Source: QYOJ01 sp964449285 (GTDB taxonomy: Bacteria; Bacteroidota; Bacteroidia; Bacteroidales; FEN-979). From it: a stretch of 64,000 nucleotides of DNA. The stretch lies in NCBI GenBank assembly GCA_964449285.1, contig CAYUZX010000001.1, positions 1 to 64,000 of the forward strand, given 5' to 3'. The notes beneath the pieces are model-generated. The model saw only the letters and a program-made list of their open reading frames with translations. It was not told the DNA's origin and made no database searches. Position 1 is the first letter of the stretch; the number at the start of each line of letters is the position of its first letter. Below, piece after piece: positions 26,144 to 35,592 of the stretch. A program made the position numbers and the translations under genes.

Positions 26144-27640
26144 CTAAAGCTGGATGTCTTCGATACTAAACTGGATTTGTCGGTTTGTCGAGAAGTCAAA
26201 AAGTGTCAGTTTACGGAGTTCAAAATAGTTTCTCCAATATGTCTGCAAAGCCTGGTAATAACCTTTTTCTGCATTGTCAGTCTCAATCTGGGCATTGTTC
26301 AGGTCAAGGATACTGTTCATTTTTCCAATAAGGTAACGACCTTTGGTCACATCATAATTTTTTTTGGCTACCGTGTCGGATTTCGCAGCAATAGCGACCT
26401 GGTTCTTTTGCATATTGAACTGCACGACTTTCAGGTATACATTTCGCTGAAAGTCGAGGGTCTCCTGCTCCACAGAGTTCTTAATAATTTCTTCCTGAGA
26501 TTCGGCTATCTTAATTCTTCCCCTGGCAACACCCCAGTCATAAATTGGAATGCTAATTCCGAACGAAACCTACTGCTGGTCAAGAGGATTCTGATAAGCA
26601 GCTCCCAGTGTGTTTGCATTTTTTGTTAACCCAACAATGGCTGTTAACTCGGCATCAAACCGTCCGGTCAGTCTGGCCTGGTTAACATCCCTTGAAGCTT
26701 CGAGGAGTCGTTTTTGGAAATCAAGATAGGTAGATGAATTAGTTTGAGATAGTTGGACTGCTTCATCTGGGTTAACGGTAAAGAAGTCGATACTTGAGGG
26801 AGGCATTAATTCAATTGGGATTGTATCTTTTATCCGCAGATACGATTTAAACCGAAATAGAGCATTGTCGAGTGAAAGTTCCGTGTTTTCAACTGCTGCC
26901 TGAGCTTTCAGGAAATTTAATTCGAGCAAGAGCAAATCATTCTCGGCAATCTTTCCAAGCTGGTATCTCCCTTTGGCGATTCGGAACAGGGTATCGTAAT
27001 TAGAGAGATTGGTATAGGCAATCTTTAGTTCTATCTGTGCATTTAGCAGTGTAAAGAAGTAATTCGTGGTAGTAATGCTGATCTGTTCTACATCTTCCAG
27101 AAATTTTTGTTTTGCCTGGGAGTATTTCATTGGCTGTATCTTCCGGTCCCATTTATAGGGGTTATATTGAAAGATAGGCTGCACCAGTCCGACATTCACT
27201 GGTGTGGAGAGGAAAGATGCTGTGATACTGGAATCATTAATGTTGTAAACAGCTTCCAACCCCGACCGAAGAAAGACAGATCCACCCGTGATTCCAATGC
27301 TTTGAGAGATTGAAAGGTTTGCATTCGAACTGATATATTGCTGTGGCACAAATACCTGTTGACCTGTATTGATATCTGTTTGTTGAGAAATTGTTCGTTG
27401 AAATTGAGGTAGGGTTGCATCAAGTGACAGCAGAGGCAGTTTGGTTGCCTTAAAAGATTTGTATTCCCAAAAGCTTGCACGGAAAGTTTGCTTTGAGTTA
27501 AGAGCATCTGGCGATTGATCCTTTGCAATTTCGATAGCATCCTGGAGGGAGAGTCTTCGCATCTGGATTTGTGCCAGGCTTAAATTGGTGATGAAACTTG
27601 AAATGATCAGAAGTGTTGCTAGAGGGATGAGTTTTTTCAT
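26144..27640 (-). pseudogene. TolC-family outer membrane efflux protein interrupted by an in-frame TAG
   Basis: Outer membrane channel of a tripartite exporter. Signal peptide 1-23 (TNLSLA-Q), then two OEP repeats. After residue 356 (NPLDQQ) a TAG (26572-26570) occurs; reading through it in the same frame continues a perfect TolC sequence (VSFGISIPIYDWGVARGRIK) to a normal end at 26144 (FSIEDIQL). No base is inserted or lost, so this is a single substitution, for example CAG to TAG. The intact protein would have 498 residues. It may be a recent pseudogene, a sequencing or assembly error, or a suppressed stop. It follows the MacB-type permease by 18 bases as the last gene of the exporter operon. 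The final stop is also TAG. Confidence 0.85.
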
Positions 27641-27658
27641 AACATAGAATATTGCCGG

Positions 27659-29032
27659 TTATTCATGTCTGAGGGATACAACAGGATCATGCATAGCAGC
27701 ACGTTTTGCAGGCATATACCCAAACACAATGCCTACAGTAACGGAAACCCCGAATGAAATCAGGATAGAGACGGGTGATATGATTGTCAATATTCCCGCT
27801 GCTTCCATGATGATTTTAGAGAATACCAATCCAAGAATGATGCCAATCAACCCTCCAGTGATACTGAGAATGATGGCTTCGGAGAGGAATTGAAATACAA
27901 TATCTTTTTTAGTCGCACCAATTGCCTGGCGGATTCCGATCTCTTTTATTCGTTCCATTACTGAGGCGAGCATGATATTCATGATCCCAATACCTCCAAC
28001 CAGTAATGAAATACTCGCGATGGCTCCAAGAACGATATTGAAAATATCTTTGGTTCGTTGTTCCTGCCGGAGAAGAAGTTCAGGCACTTTGATTTCAATA
28101 TCTGGGACTCCAACATGCCGTCTGGTAATCATCCGGTTCAGGATCTCAGTTGTGGGGCTTATCATCGAACTTTCCTTCACTTGGACAACGATTTTATCGA
28201 TCTGATTTTTTTCAACACCCTCCTGAGATCCCCCAAAAGAGATGGCAAAATCTCCTCCGTAGAACACTCCCCCACCTCCTCTGATGGATGCTGATGTAAC
28301 AAGGGCACGGTCTTTATAACGCCTGAGGATGGTCTGGATCGGGGCATAAATGGTATTGTTGTAATCGGAAATACCAAGGTCGTCAATAGCTGATTGGTTG
28401 AGTTCCTGTTTTTTAAGTACACCGATAACTCGCAACCAGATATGGCCACATTTGATCTCCTTACCGATCGGATTTTCTTTAGGGAAGAAACGTGATTGGA
28501 TTGAAGGTCCAATGATGCAAACAGGGATTCCTTCCCGCATTTGCTCTTCGTTAAACATATCGCCTTCCTGAAGATCCAGGCCAAAAACAGCGAAAAAATC
28601 GGGAGTGATTCCGGTTAGTTTTGTCGAGATTCGCCTGCCATCTTTCATGACCTCAGTTTCGTAGATGATCTCTGGGCTGACCCGTTCAACTGTTGGGATA
28701 ATATTTCTGATGCTTTCGGCATCCTTCAAGGTAAGGCCTGGGGTAAACCGTTTTTGTTCCTGACGCACTCCAATATCCTGATCTCCAGAACTAGCATCGT
28801 CAGAGCTGGATCCGGTGGCTTTTTCTGGTTTTGGCGTGATGATGATGTTGTTAACTCCCACCAGTTTCATCTGGTCAAGAATCTCCTTTTGTGCCCCTGC
28901 ACCAATCGCCATCATAGCAATCACGGCAGCTACTCCGAAGATGATCCCCAAAGCTGTAAGCATGGAACGGAATTTATTCAGAAACACCGCTTCCAGGGCA
29001 ATGTTGAGAATGTATATGTATCGTTCAAACAC
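27659..29032 (-). CDS. MacB-type ABC transporter permease
   Basis: Inner-membrane permease of a MacB-like exporter. After an N-terminal cytoplasmic stretch, one membrane helix (FRSMLTALGIIFGVAAVIAMMAIG) precedes a ~240-residue periplasmic MacB_PCD domain (with GVNNIIITPKP). Three C-terminal helices of the FtsX domain follow (ISLLVGGIGIMNIMLASVMERIKEIG is split over motif and loop). There is no nucleotide-binding domain, unlike full-length MacB. I start at GTG 29032 because the frame upstream overlaps the adaptor gene by 71 bases and shows no family similarity; this leaves a 28-base gap. Its ATPase partner must be encoded elsewhere. Confidence 0.87.
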   Translation of the reverse strand: MFERYIYILNIALEAVFLNKFRSMLTALGIIFGVAAVIAMMAIGAGAQKEILDQMKLVGVNNIIITPKPEKATGSSSDDASSGDQDIGVRQEQKRFTPGLTLKDAESIRNIIPTVERVSPEIIYETEVMKDGRRISTKLTGITPDFFAVFGLDLQEGDMFNEEQMREGIPVCIIGPSIQSRFFPKENPIGKEIKCGHIWLRVIGVLKKQELNQSAIDDLGISDYNNTIYAPIQTILRRYKDRALVTSASIRGGGGVFYGGDFAISFGGSQEGVEKNQIDKIVVQVKESSMISPTTEILNRMITRRHVGVPDIEIKVPELLLRQEQRTKDIFNIVLGAIASISLLVGGIGIMNIMLASVMERIKEIGIRQAIGATKKDIVFQFLSEAIILSITGGLIGIILGLVFSKIIMEAAGILTIISPVSILISFGVSVTVGIVFGYMPAKRAAMHDPVVSLRHE

Positions 29033-29060
29033 CGGAGTATCGATAAAAAAAATGAATAAG

Positions 29061-30473
29061 TTAGTTGCCTGGCCTTCGCTGATGTTCTCCAGAGGGTCTT
29101 TCCCCCTGTTTAAACATCTTGTTCTTCCCATCTTCCTGTAATTTCAGGCGATTCTCGGGTACTGTATCCTGGACAAGAGAGGCATTCTCTTTAATTGTAT
29201 CTTTTAAGGGATTGTATTTCCCAACAACTTCGGGCGGAAGCATGATAATATCGATACTTTCATCAGACTCAGGAGCCATAAGAAGCACTTCGTCTTCCAT
29301 GCTAAGTCCCTCTTTCACAACGATTTCATCATAGTTACTTTGGCCTAGAATAACCTGTTGTTTGACCAGGGAGCCATCTTTTTTATAGACAAATGTGATG
29401 CTATCGTTGTTGAAAACCGATTCTAAAGGAATGGATAAAACACTATCAATCGTGGCGGTGAGGATGGTATTTTTAGTGGTCATCGCAGGGCGCAGGATGG
29501 AATCAAACTCATTAACCAGGATCTTTACTTCAAACACCTTTGCATTGGAACCCTGAAGTTGCTCACCAATATTCGCGACCTCTGTAACTACTCCAGTGAA
29601 TTTTTTATCGGGGAATGCATCGATCCCAATATCAACATGTTGACCTGTTTTTACTTTACTGATGTCGATCTCATTCACGTATGTTTTCGAGATCATCTTT
29701 GAGAGGTCAGGCAGTTCTGCAACGATCGGATCCCAGGCGCTGATCGTTGCTCCAACTCCCATTTTGCTCCCATCCCAGCTCCTTCTATAGATCACCATTC
29801 CTGATTTAGGGGCTGTGACAGTAAACTGTTGAAGGACTTCCTGCATTTGATCGAGTTTGCGCTGAGCCGTGTTAAACTCGGCGTTGACTTCATTCATGGT
29901 AGCAACTGCTTTTTCGTAACGAAGTTTGTAGTTCTTTTCAGCTTGGGTAAAAGCTCTTTCTCCTTTTTCAAGGTCAATTTCAACCTGCCGGATGGTGGCT
30001 GGTGGCTCAAATTTGGATTGCTCAAGAGCGATCTTCTTCTCTTCCAAATTGTATTTCAGATTTATCAACTCATCTCGGGCGTTTCTAAGTTCGAGTGATG
30101 TATCGAGTTTAGTTTTTATCAATGTCGACTCATATTTTTCCAGGTTCGACTCTTCATCTTTTATCTTATTTGTAATTTCTGTCCGATCCAGGGTTGCTAC
30201 GTATTGACCCGAATCTACAACAGTACCATCAGGGATTATATCTTCAATCTTGGTTTGATATACGCGAATCTGACGCAATCCCTCTGGGCCATAGATTTTT
30301 TCAGAACTCTTTGCTATCAGTTCCCCGGTTATAGTAACTTCAATGGGGAACGCGCCGAATTTGGGCTGAACCACAACCTCCTGTTTTTTCTCCGACTTAG
30401 AAAAGATAAAAAATAGAATAATTGCCAGAATAATAACCCCGGCAAAAATGTAAGCATACCGTTTTGTTGTCAT
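29061..30473 (-). CDS. HlyD/MacA-type periplasmic adaptor protein
   Basis: Membrane fusion protein linking the inner-membrane permease with TolC. One N-terminal helix (YAYIFAGVIILAIILFFIF), a barrel-sandwich half (GQYVATLDRTEI), a long coiled-coil hairpin (residues ~85-210, with NARDELINLKYNLEEKKIA), then the second lipoyl half (FTVTAPKSGMVIYRR) and beta-barrel domains. The C-terminal ~40 residues are Lys/Pro/Arg-rich. I start at ATG 30473 because a good promoter (30525-30495) overlaps the longer frame. First gene of the exporter operon adaptor-permease-TolC. Confidence 0.88.
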   Translation of the reverse strand: MTTKRYAYIFAGVIILAIILFFIFSKSEKKQEVVVQPKFGAFPIEVTITGELIAKSSEKIYGPEGLRQIRVYQTKIEDIIPDGTVVDSGQYVATLDRTEITNKIKDEESNLEKYESTLIKTKLDTSLELRNARDELINLKYNLEEKKIALEQSKFEPPATIRQVEIDLEKGERAFTQAEKNYKLRYEKAVATMNEVNAEFNTAQRKLDQMQEVLQQFTVTAPKSGMVIYRRSWDGSKMGVGATISAWDPIVAELPDLSKMISKTYVNEIDISKVKTGQHVDIGIDAFPDKKFTGVVTEVANIGEQLQGSNAKVFEVKILVNEFDSILRPAMTTKNTILTATIDSVLSIPLESVFNNDSITFVYKKDGSLVKQQVILGQSNYDEIVVKEGLSMEDEVLLMAPESDESIDIIMLPPEVVGKYNPLKDTIKENASLVQDTVPENRLKLQEDGKNKMFKQGERPSGEHQRRPGN

Positions 30474-30494
30474 AGGAAAGATATGTTGTAGCCA

Positions 30495-30525
30495 CAAATA
30501 TATGGTCTAATAGGGAAACGAACAA
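30495..30525 (-). promoter_or_regulatory. Exporter operon promoter
   Basis: On the minus strand TTG (30525-30523) and TATATTTG (30502-30495) are 20 bases apart. The adaptor ATG follows after 21 bases. It lies in the 66-base gap after gyrB. Confidence 0.65.
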
Positions 30526-30539
30526 GAAAAAATGATAGA

Positions 30540-32501
30540 TTAGGCGTCAATATTTGCGTACTTCGCATTTTTCTCGATGAATTCCCTTCTGGGCGGGACA
30601 TCATCACCCATTAGCATGGAAAAAATCCTGTCGGCTTCGGTGCCATTTTCAATCGTAACCAAACGTAATGTCCGGAATTCAGGATTCATGGTGGTGCTCC
30701 AAAGTTGTTCAGCATTCATTTCCCCGAGGCCTTTGTAACGTTGAATATGAATTCCACTCTCTTTCCCATTTGCAGTTAGTTCATCCACCAAGGCAACCCG
30801 TTCATCTTCGTTCCAGCAATATCTTTCGAAACTCCCTTTTTTTATCAGGTAGAGTGGTGGGGTGGCAATATAGACATTCCCATTCTCGATCAGCTCTTTC
30901 ATATATCTGAAGAAGAAAGTCAGGATTAACGTAGCAATATGGCTCCCGTCTACATCAGCATCAGTCATGATGATGATTTTATGGTACCGAAGTTTTTCAA
31001 GATTGAGTGCTTTGCTATCTTCTTCCGTGCCGATTGTCACGCCCAATGCAGTAAACATGTTTTTTATCTCTTCGCTTTCGAAGATCTTGTACTGCATCGC
31101 TTTCTCAACATTGAGAATTTTCCCTCTTAGCGGAAGAATAGCCTGGTATTTTCGATCCCGCCCCTGTTTTGCTGTTCCGCCGGCAGAATCACCTTCTACA
31201 AGGTAGATCTCGCATTTTAAAGGATCGGCTTCTGAGCAGTCGGCCAGCTTCCCGGGGAGTCCTGATCCGGAGAGCACATTTTTACGCTGAACAAGTTCCC
31301 TGGCTTTTCGGGCGGCGTGACGGGCAGTGGCAGCCAGAATGACTTTGTTCACAATGGTTCTGGCCTCATTCGGATGTTCTTCCAGGTAGTAGGAGAGGAG
31401 CGCAGATACGAGTTGGTCAACCACACCCATAACTTCATTGTTTCCCAGTTTGGTCTTGGTTTGTCCTTCAAACTGAGGCTCCTGCACTTTAACGGAGATG
31501 ATAGCTGTAAGTCCTTCACGGAAATCGTCTCCATTGATGTCGAACTTCAGTTTGGAAAGCATCCCTGATTTTTCCGCGTAGGTTTTCAGGGTTCTGGTAA
31601 GCGCCCTGCGGAATCCAGCCATGTGTGTGCCGCCTTCATGGGTGTTGATGTTGTTCACATAACTGTGGATGTTTTCTGAGAAAGAGGTGTTGTACTGCAT
31701 AGCAATCTCGATCGGAATCCCATTCTTTTCTCCCTCCATGGAGATGGGCTCAGGAATGAGTTTTTCGCGGGTGGCATCCAGGTAGCTGATGAAATCGGAA
31801 AGGCCGTTTGACGAAAAAAAGGTGTCTGACATGAAATTTCCATCGTCATCTTTTTCTCTTTCGTCTAACAGGGATAGTGTGATCCCCTTATTCAGATAGG
31901 CAAGTTCACGAAGCCGGGAAGCAAGTATGGCGTAATCGTAATGTTCTGTGATAAAGATCGAGTTATCTGGCTTAAACGTGGCTTCTGTCCCTGTACGATC
32001 CGTCTCACCGATGACTTTTATCGGGTAAAGGGGCTTTCCAAAGGCGTACTCCTGCTGATAGACCTTGCCAGCACGATGAACCGTGACTTTGAGGGCAGAG
32101 GAGAGAGCATTTACAACAGATACGCCAACACCATGGAGACCTCCTGAGACTTTGTAGGAATCTTTATCAAATTTTCCTCCGGCATGGAGTACTGTCATGA
32201 CGACCTCAAGTGCAGATCTTTGCTCTTTTTCATGAAAATCTACCGGGATACCACGGCCATTATCAACGACAGTGATAGAGTTATCAGGATGAATTGTTAC
32301 TTCAATATGGGTGCAATAACCGGCGAGAGCTTCATCAATGGAGTTATCTACTACTTCATAAACCAAATGGTGTAATCCTTTGATGTTGACATCTCCAATG
32401 TACATGGCGGGACGTTTCCGAACTGCTTCCAACCCTTCCAGTACCTGTATGTTGTCGGCCGTGTAATTCTTGCTCGCCAAATCCTTTTCTATGTCAGTCA
32501 T
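30540..32501 (-). CDS. gyrB: DNA gyrase subunit B
   Basis: ATPase subunit of gyrase, which introduces negative supercoils. 653 residues. ATP site: EVVDNSIDEALAGYC, DNGRGIPVD and SGGLHGVGVSVVNALS; TOPRIM metal site: VEGDSAGGTAKQGRD and TDADVDGSHIATL; C-terminal RYKGLGEMNAEQLW. The start ATG at 32501 is preferred over a TTG two codons upstream. A -7-like TACATTTG (32542-32535) is 33 bases upstream. The length is that of GyrB without the enterobacterial insert. ParE is less likely given the LPLRGKILNVEKA and QLWSTTMNP context. Confidence 0.95.
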   Translation of the reverse strand: MTDIEKDLASKNYTADNIQVLEGLEAVRKRPAMYIGDVNIKGLHHLVYEVVDNSIDEALAGYCTHIEVTIHPDNSITVVDNGRGIPVDFHEKEQRSALEVVMTVLHAGGKFDKDSYKVSGGLHGVGVSVVNALSSALKVTVHRAGKVYQQEYAFGKPLYPIKVIGETDRTGTEATFKPDNSIFITEHYDYAILASRLRELAYLNKGITLSLLDEREKDDDGNFMSDTFFSSNGLSDFISYLDATREKLIPEPISMEGEKNGIPIEIAMQYNTSFSENIHSYVNNINTHEGGTHMAGFRRALTRTLKTYAEKSGMLSKLKFDINGDDFREGLTAIISVKVQEPQFEGQTKTKLGNNEVMGVVDQLVSALLSYYLEEHPNEARTIVNKVILAATARHAARKARELVQRKNVLSGSGLPGKLADCSEADPLKCEIYLVEGDSAGGTAKQGRDRKYQAILPLRGKILNVEKAMQYKIFESEEIKNMFTALGVTIGTEEDSKALNLEKLRYHKIIIMTDADVDGSHIATLILTFFFRYMKELIENGNVYIATPPLYLIKKGSFERYCWNEDERVALVDELTANGKESGIHIQRYKGLGEMNAEQLWSTTMNPEFRTLRLVTIENGTEADRIFSMLMGDDVPPRREFIEKNAKYANIDA

Positions 32502-32595
32502 AATCAATCAGTTAGATTAAATAATATTACTATACAAATGTACGAAAAAATGCGATACGGAAGCTGGATTAAAAGCAGCAAAATCAAGGATTTTA

Positions 32596-33651
32596 TCAAC
32601 AGGTTCCGGTGAACAAACCGACGATAATTTCTGCTGCATTTCCCTTCCCGAATGCCTGTGACTGAGGGTGTTTTGGTAAGGGGGTCTGAACCGCCCGGAT
32701 TATTTTCTCCGAATCAGTAGCCGTAATGGTATTCCAGCCATCGTGAAGTGTCTCCACCCACTCGGTTTCAGTCCGGAGAGTGATACAGGGTGTTCCCAGG
32801 AAGTAGGCCTCCTTCTGCAGTCCACCTGAGTCGGTAAGAACTTTCTTGGCTTTCAGTACAAGAGACAGCATCATAAGGTATCCGATGGGTTCGATCAAGT
32901 GAAGATTTGGAGGGATGGAGAACCTGGAGATGATTTTCTTGGTGCGGGGATGTATCGGAAGCAAAACAGGGTAAGGAAGTTTTCTGATCGCTTTCATAAT
33001 GTTCTCCATCTGTTGAGGGTGGTCAGTATTCTCGGCTCTGTGGATGGTTGCCAGGAGAAAATCTTTGGGAAGGTCCTGCAAGGAGTATGCCGCCGGATCT
33101 TTCTCAACGATTTCCCTGTAGTAAAGAACCGAGTCATACATCACATCACCGGTGAACCTGGTAACATCAGCTAACCCTTCGTTGCGAAGGTTTGTAACGG
33201 CAGTCTCGGTAGGAGCAAAGAGCAGATCAGAGATTCTGTCGGTAACGATCCGGTTGATCTCTTCCGGCATAATCCGGTTGAAGCTTCTCAACCCAGCTTC
33301 AACATGTGCAACCGGGATATGCAATTTGGTGGCTGCCAGAGCACCTGCGACGGTTGAATTGGTATCGCCGTAGAGCAACGTCCAGTCGGGTTTCTCTTTT
33401 AGCAGGATTGCTTCGATTCCCTCAAGCATTCTCCCAGTTTGCCAGGCATGGCTTCCCGATCCAACGTCAAGGTTATATTGTGGTTCCGGGATACTGAGCT
33501 CATCAAAGAATAGCCTTGACATATTTTCATCGTAATGCTGACCGGTGTGGAGGATGATCTCCTGGATATCTGGCCGAGCCCTGATGACACGGGAGATGGT
33601 TGCAGCTTTGACAAACTGGGGACGAGCCCCGATGACGGATACGACCTTCAT
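32596..33651 (-). CDS. wecB: UDP-N-acetylglucosamine 2-epimerase (non-hydrolysing)
   Basis: Interconverts UDP-GlcNAc and UDP-ManNAc for surface polysaccharides. 351 residues. Motifs: VVSVIGARPQFVKAA, LHTGQHYDENMS, LYGDTNSTVAGALAA, AHVEAGLRSFNRIMPEEINR, LATIHRAENTD, LTDSGGLQKEA and TLRTETEWVET. The ATG at 33651 is preferred to the TTG at 33660. The gene starts 24 bases after the end of the RNase P RNA. No UDP-ManNAc dehydrogenase is nearby, but a glycosyltransferase lies at 36 kb. Confidence 0.94.
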   Translation of the reverse strand: MKVVSVIGARPQFVKAATISRVIRARPDIQEIILHTGQHYDENMSRLFFDELSIPEPQYNLDVGSGSHAWQTGRMLEGIEAILLKEKPDWTLLYGDTNSTVAGALAATKLHIPVAHVEAGLRSFNRIMPEEINRIVTDRISDLLFAPTETAVTNLRNEGLADVTRFTGDVMYDSVLYYREIVEKDPAAYSLQDLPKDFLLATIHRAENTDHPQQMENIMKAIRKLPYPVLLPIHPRTKKIISRFSIPPNLHLIEPIGYLMMLSLVLKAKKVLTDSGGLQKEAYFLGTPCITLRTETEWVETLHDGWNTITATDSEKIIRAVQTPLPKHPQSQAFGKGNAAEIIVGLFTGTC

Positions 33652-33674
33652 GCAGTGCAAGTTAATAGAAAAAA

Positions 33675-34079
33675 CAGCAGTTCAGTAAGCAGGATTCTGT
33701 TTTAATCTGTCATTTATCTGAACCGACCGTCACCGGACGGTTTTCGCGACCTACCCCTCCCGTTGCCTTGCGGCCCTGGCGAGCAGCCAGGTGACTTGCG
33801 TCAGCGGGATGTACATGGCCTTTCAACCCATGAGGTTTACCCATTCGGGATGTTACCATCCCAGATCGTGGTCTCTTACACCACGTTTTCACCCTTGCCC
33901 ATTTGAACGACCCGTTGGGTCGCCCGTATAGGTGGTTATTTTCTGTGGCACTAGCTGTAACCCGGTTGCCCGGATCCCTTCCTGTTAGGAAGCATGGTGC
34001 TCTGTGTTGTCCCGACTTTCCTCCCCGGAAGGAAGGTTCCACGGTATTCTTCTTCCCGGAGCGACAGAACGAACTGCTG
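33675..34079 (-). ncRNA. rnpB: RNase P RNA, bacterial class A
   Basis: Catalytic RNA that trims the 5' ends of tRNAs. The ends pair as helix P1: CAGCAGTTC at the 5' end (34079-34071) with GAACTGCTG at the 3' end (33683-33675), followed by TTTTTT. Conserved core elements are visible on the minus strand: GAGGAAAGTCGGGAC (CR-I), AGTGCCACAGAAAATAACC, GGGTGAAAACGTGGTGTAAG, and the 3' core containing GACAGATTAAAACAGAA. The length of about 405 nt is normal. A -7-like TATCTTTG lies just upstream (34092-34085). Confidence 0.95.
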
Positions 34080-34114
34080 ATGTGCAAAGATAACACATAT
34101 ACCTGACAATTGTC

Positions 34115-34122
34115 TACCTTTG
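34115..34122 (+). promoter_or_regulatory. -7 element of the MATE gene
   Basis: TACCTTTG ends 19 bases before the ATG at 34142. It faces away from the rnpB -7 element (34085-34092), so both genes are transcribed divergently from a ~60-base gap. No clear -33 TTG is seen. Confidence 0.45.
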
Positions 34123-34141
34123 CGCCCCTCCACGAATTGTG

Positions 34142-35506
34142 ATGAAAGATTTAAGTCAAGGGAACGAAGGAAAACTGATATTCAGGTTTGCCATACCGAT
34201 GTTGCTCGGAAACCTATTCCAGCAACTTTACAATGTAGTTGATACGATCATTGTTGGCAAGTTTATCGGGAATGAAGCACTCGCCGCCGTGGGGACATCC
34301 TTCCCGATAATTTTCATGCTTATCTCTTTTATTATGGGCATCACGATGGGGTTTACCATCATCATTTCGCAATATTTCGGAGCAAAAGATATGGGAAGGG
34401 TGAACCGGGCGATCAACACCCTCTATATTTTTGTCTTTTTCGCCTCGATCATAGTCAGTGTGTCAGGTACACTGTTAAGCGGGTGGATATTTAGATTGGT
34501 TGATCTCCCTGAGCAGATCATACCTCAGGCAAAGCTTTTTCTGATCATCTATTTTTCGGGGCTGATCTTTGTTTTCGGATATAACGGGACCAGCGCCATC
34601 CTCCGCGGATTGGGAGATTCCAAAACCCCACTCTACTTCCTGATCGGGTCGGTTTCATTGAATATTCTTCTCGACCTGCTGTTTGTACTCGGCTTTGGAT
34701 GGGGGATTGGGGGTGTGGCTTTTGCCACTGTGCTCTCCCAGGCATTTGCTTTTCTATCCCAGATCCTGTACCTGAACAGGTACCACAGCTTCCTGAAATT
34801 TTCTTTCAGGGATCTGAAATTCGATCGGCTTATCTTTAACCAGGGTATCAGGATCGGATTGCCAACAGGCTTTCAGCAGACATTTGTCGCGGCAGGGATG
34901 CTGGCATTGTACTGGATTGTAAACCAGTATGGGGTAGCTGCCAATGCGGCCTATAGTGCAGCTGGCCGAATCGACATGTTAGCCGGGATGCCAGCGATGA
35001 GCTTCAGCGCTGCACTCAGTACATTTGTCGGACAAAACTTAGGGGCTAACCGGCCTGAACGGGTTAAACGGGGGCTTCGGGATACGTTTTTAATGACTAC
35101 GGGTATTGCAGTTACAATTTCCCTTGTAACAGTTTTTTTCGGCAGGTATTTGATGATGATATTCTCAAACGATCCGGAGGTGATTGAACTTGGCAGGATC
35201 TACCTGCAGACCATAGCTCCATTCTATATTTTATTTACCACTATGTTCATCGTCAGCGGTGTGTTGCGAGGTGCCGGAGATACTTTTATCCCAATGATCT
35301 TCACTCTTTTATCGCTCTGGGCGGTGAGGGTACCTGCGGCATACCTTCTCTCAAGTGTGCCCGAGATTGGCCTTCATGGTGTATTCTGGTCCATCCCAAT
35401 CGGATGGTTTATCGGGGTTGTTCTTTCTACACTCTATTACTTTTCGGGGCGGTGGAAGAGAAAGGCGGTAGTACGATATAATGCAGGCGGGGAGAGAGTG
35501 GGTTAA
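34142..35506 (+). CDS. MATE-family efflux transporter
   Basis: A 12-helix multidrug/cation antiporter of 454 residues. Family features are the N-terminal GNEGKLIFRFAIPMLLGNLF, LYNVVDTIIVGKFIGNEALAAVGTSFP (split by a short loop) and the mirrored second half QTFVAAGMLALYWIVNQYG with NAAYSAAGRIDMLAGMPA. The closest branch is the DinF/NorM-like group common in Bacteroidota. Substrate unknown. ATG 34142 is used, one codon after an in-frame GTG. Confidence 0.92.
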   Translation: MKDLSQGNEGKLIFRFAIPMLLGNLFQQLYNVVDTIIVGKFIGNEALAAVGTSFPIIFMLISFIMGITMGFTIIISQYFGAKDMGRVNRAINTLYIFVFFASIIVSVSGTLLSGWIFRLVDLPEQIIPQAKLFLIIYFSGLIFVFGYNGTSAILRGLGDSKTPLYFLIGSVSLNILLDLLFVLGFGWGIGGVAFATVLSQAFAFLSQILYLNRYHSFLKFSFRDLKFDRLIFNQGIRIGLPTGFQQTFVAAGMLALYWIVNQYGVAANAAYSAAGRIDMLAGMPAMSFSAALSTFVGQNLGANRPERVKRGLRDTFLMTTGIAVTISLVTVFFGRYLMMIFSNDPEVIELGRIYLQTIAPFYILFTTMFIVSGVLRGAGDTFIPMIFTLLSLWAVRVPAAYLLSSVPEIGLHGVFWSIPIGWFIGVVLSTLYYFSGRWKRKAVVRYNAGGERVG

Positions 35507-35510
35507 AGGT

Positions 35511-35592
35511 ATTAGGGTGTGAGAGTATGAGGGTGTGAGAGTAAGGAACAGGGAAGTAGGGAGGTAGGAAGTGGGGAGGTCAGGAGGTGGGG
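35511..35592. repeat. Purine-rich low-complexity repeat
   Basis: Between the MATE gene and the glycosyltransferase stop the plus strand reads runs such as AGGGTGTGAGAGTATGAGGG, then GGAAGTAGGGAGGTAGGAAG. The same words occur in reverse complement at 6236-6270, and a short similar stretch borders the N gap at 57451-57468. The last bases encode the C-terminus (STHPTS) of the glycosyltransferase. Confidence 0.7.

Noticed and set aside
33710..34133. Open frames of 60-128 codons in the 34-kb gap
   Set aside because: They lie in the RNase P RNA gene, whose conserved core and P1 pairing explain the sequence.
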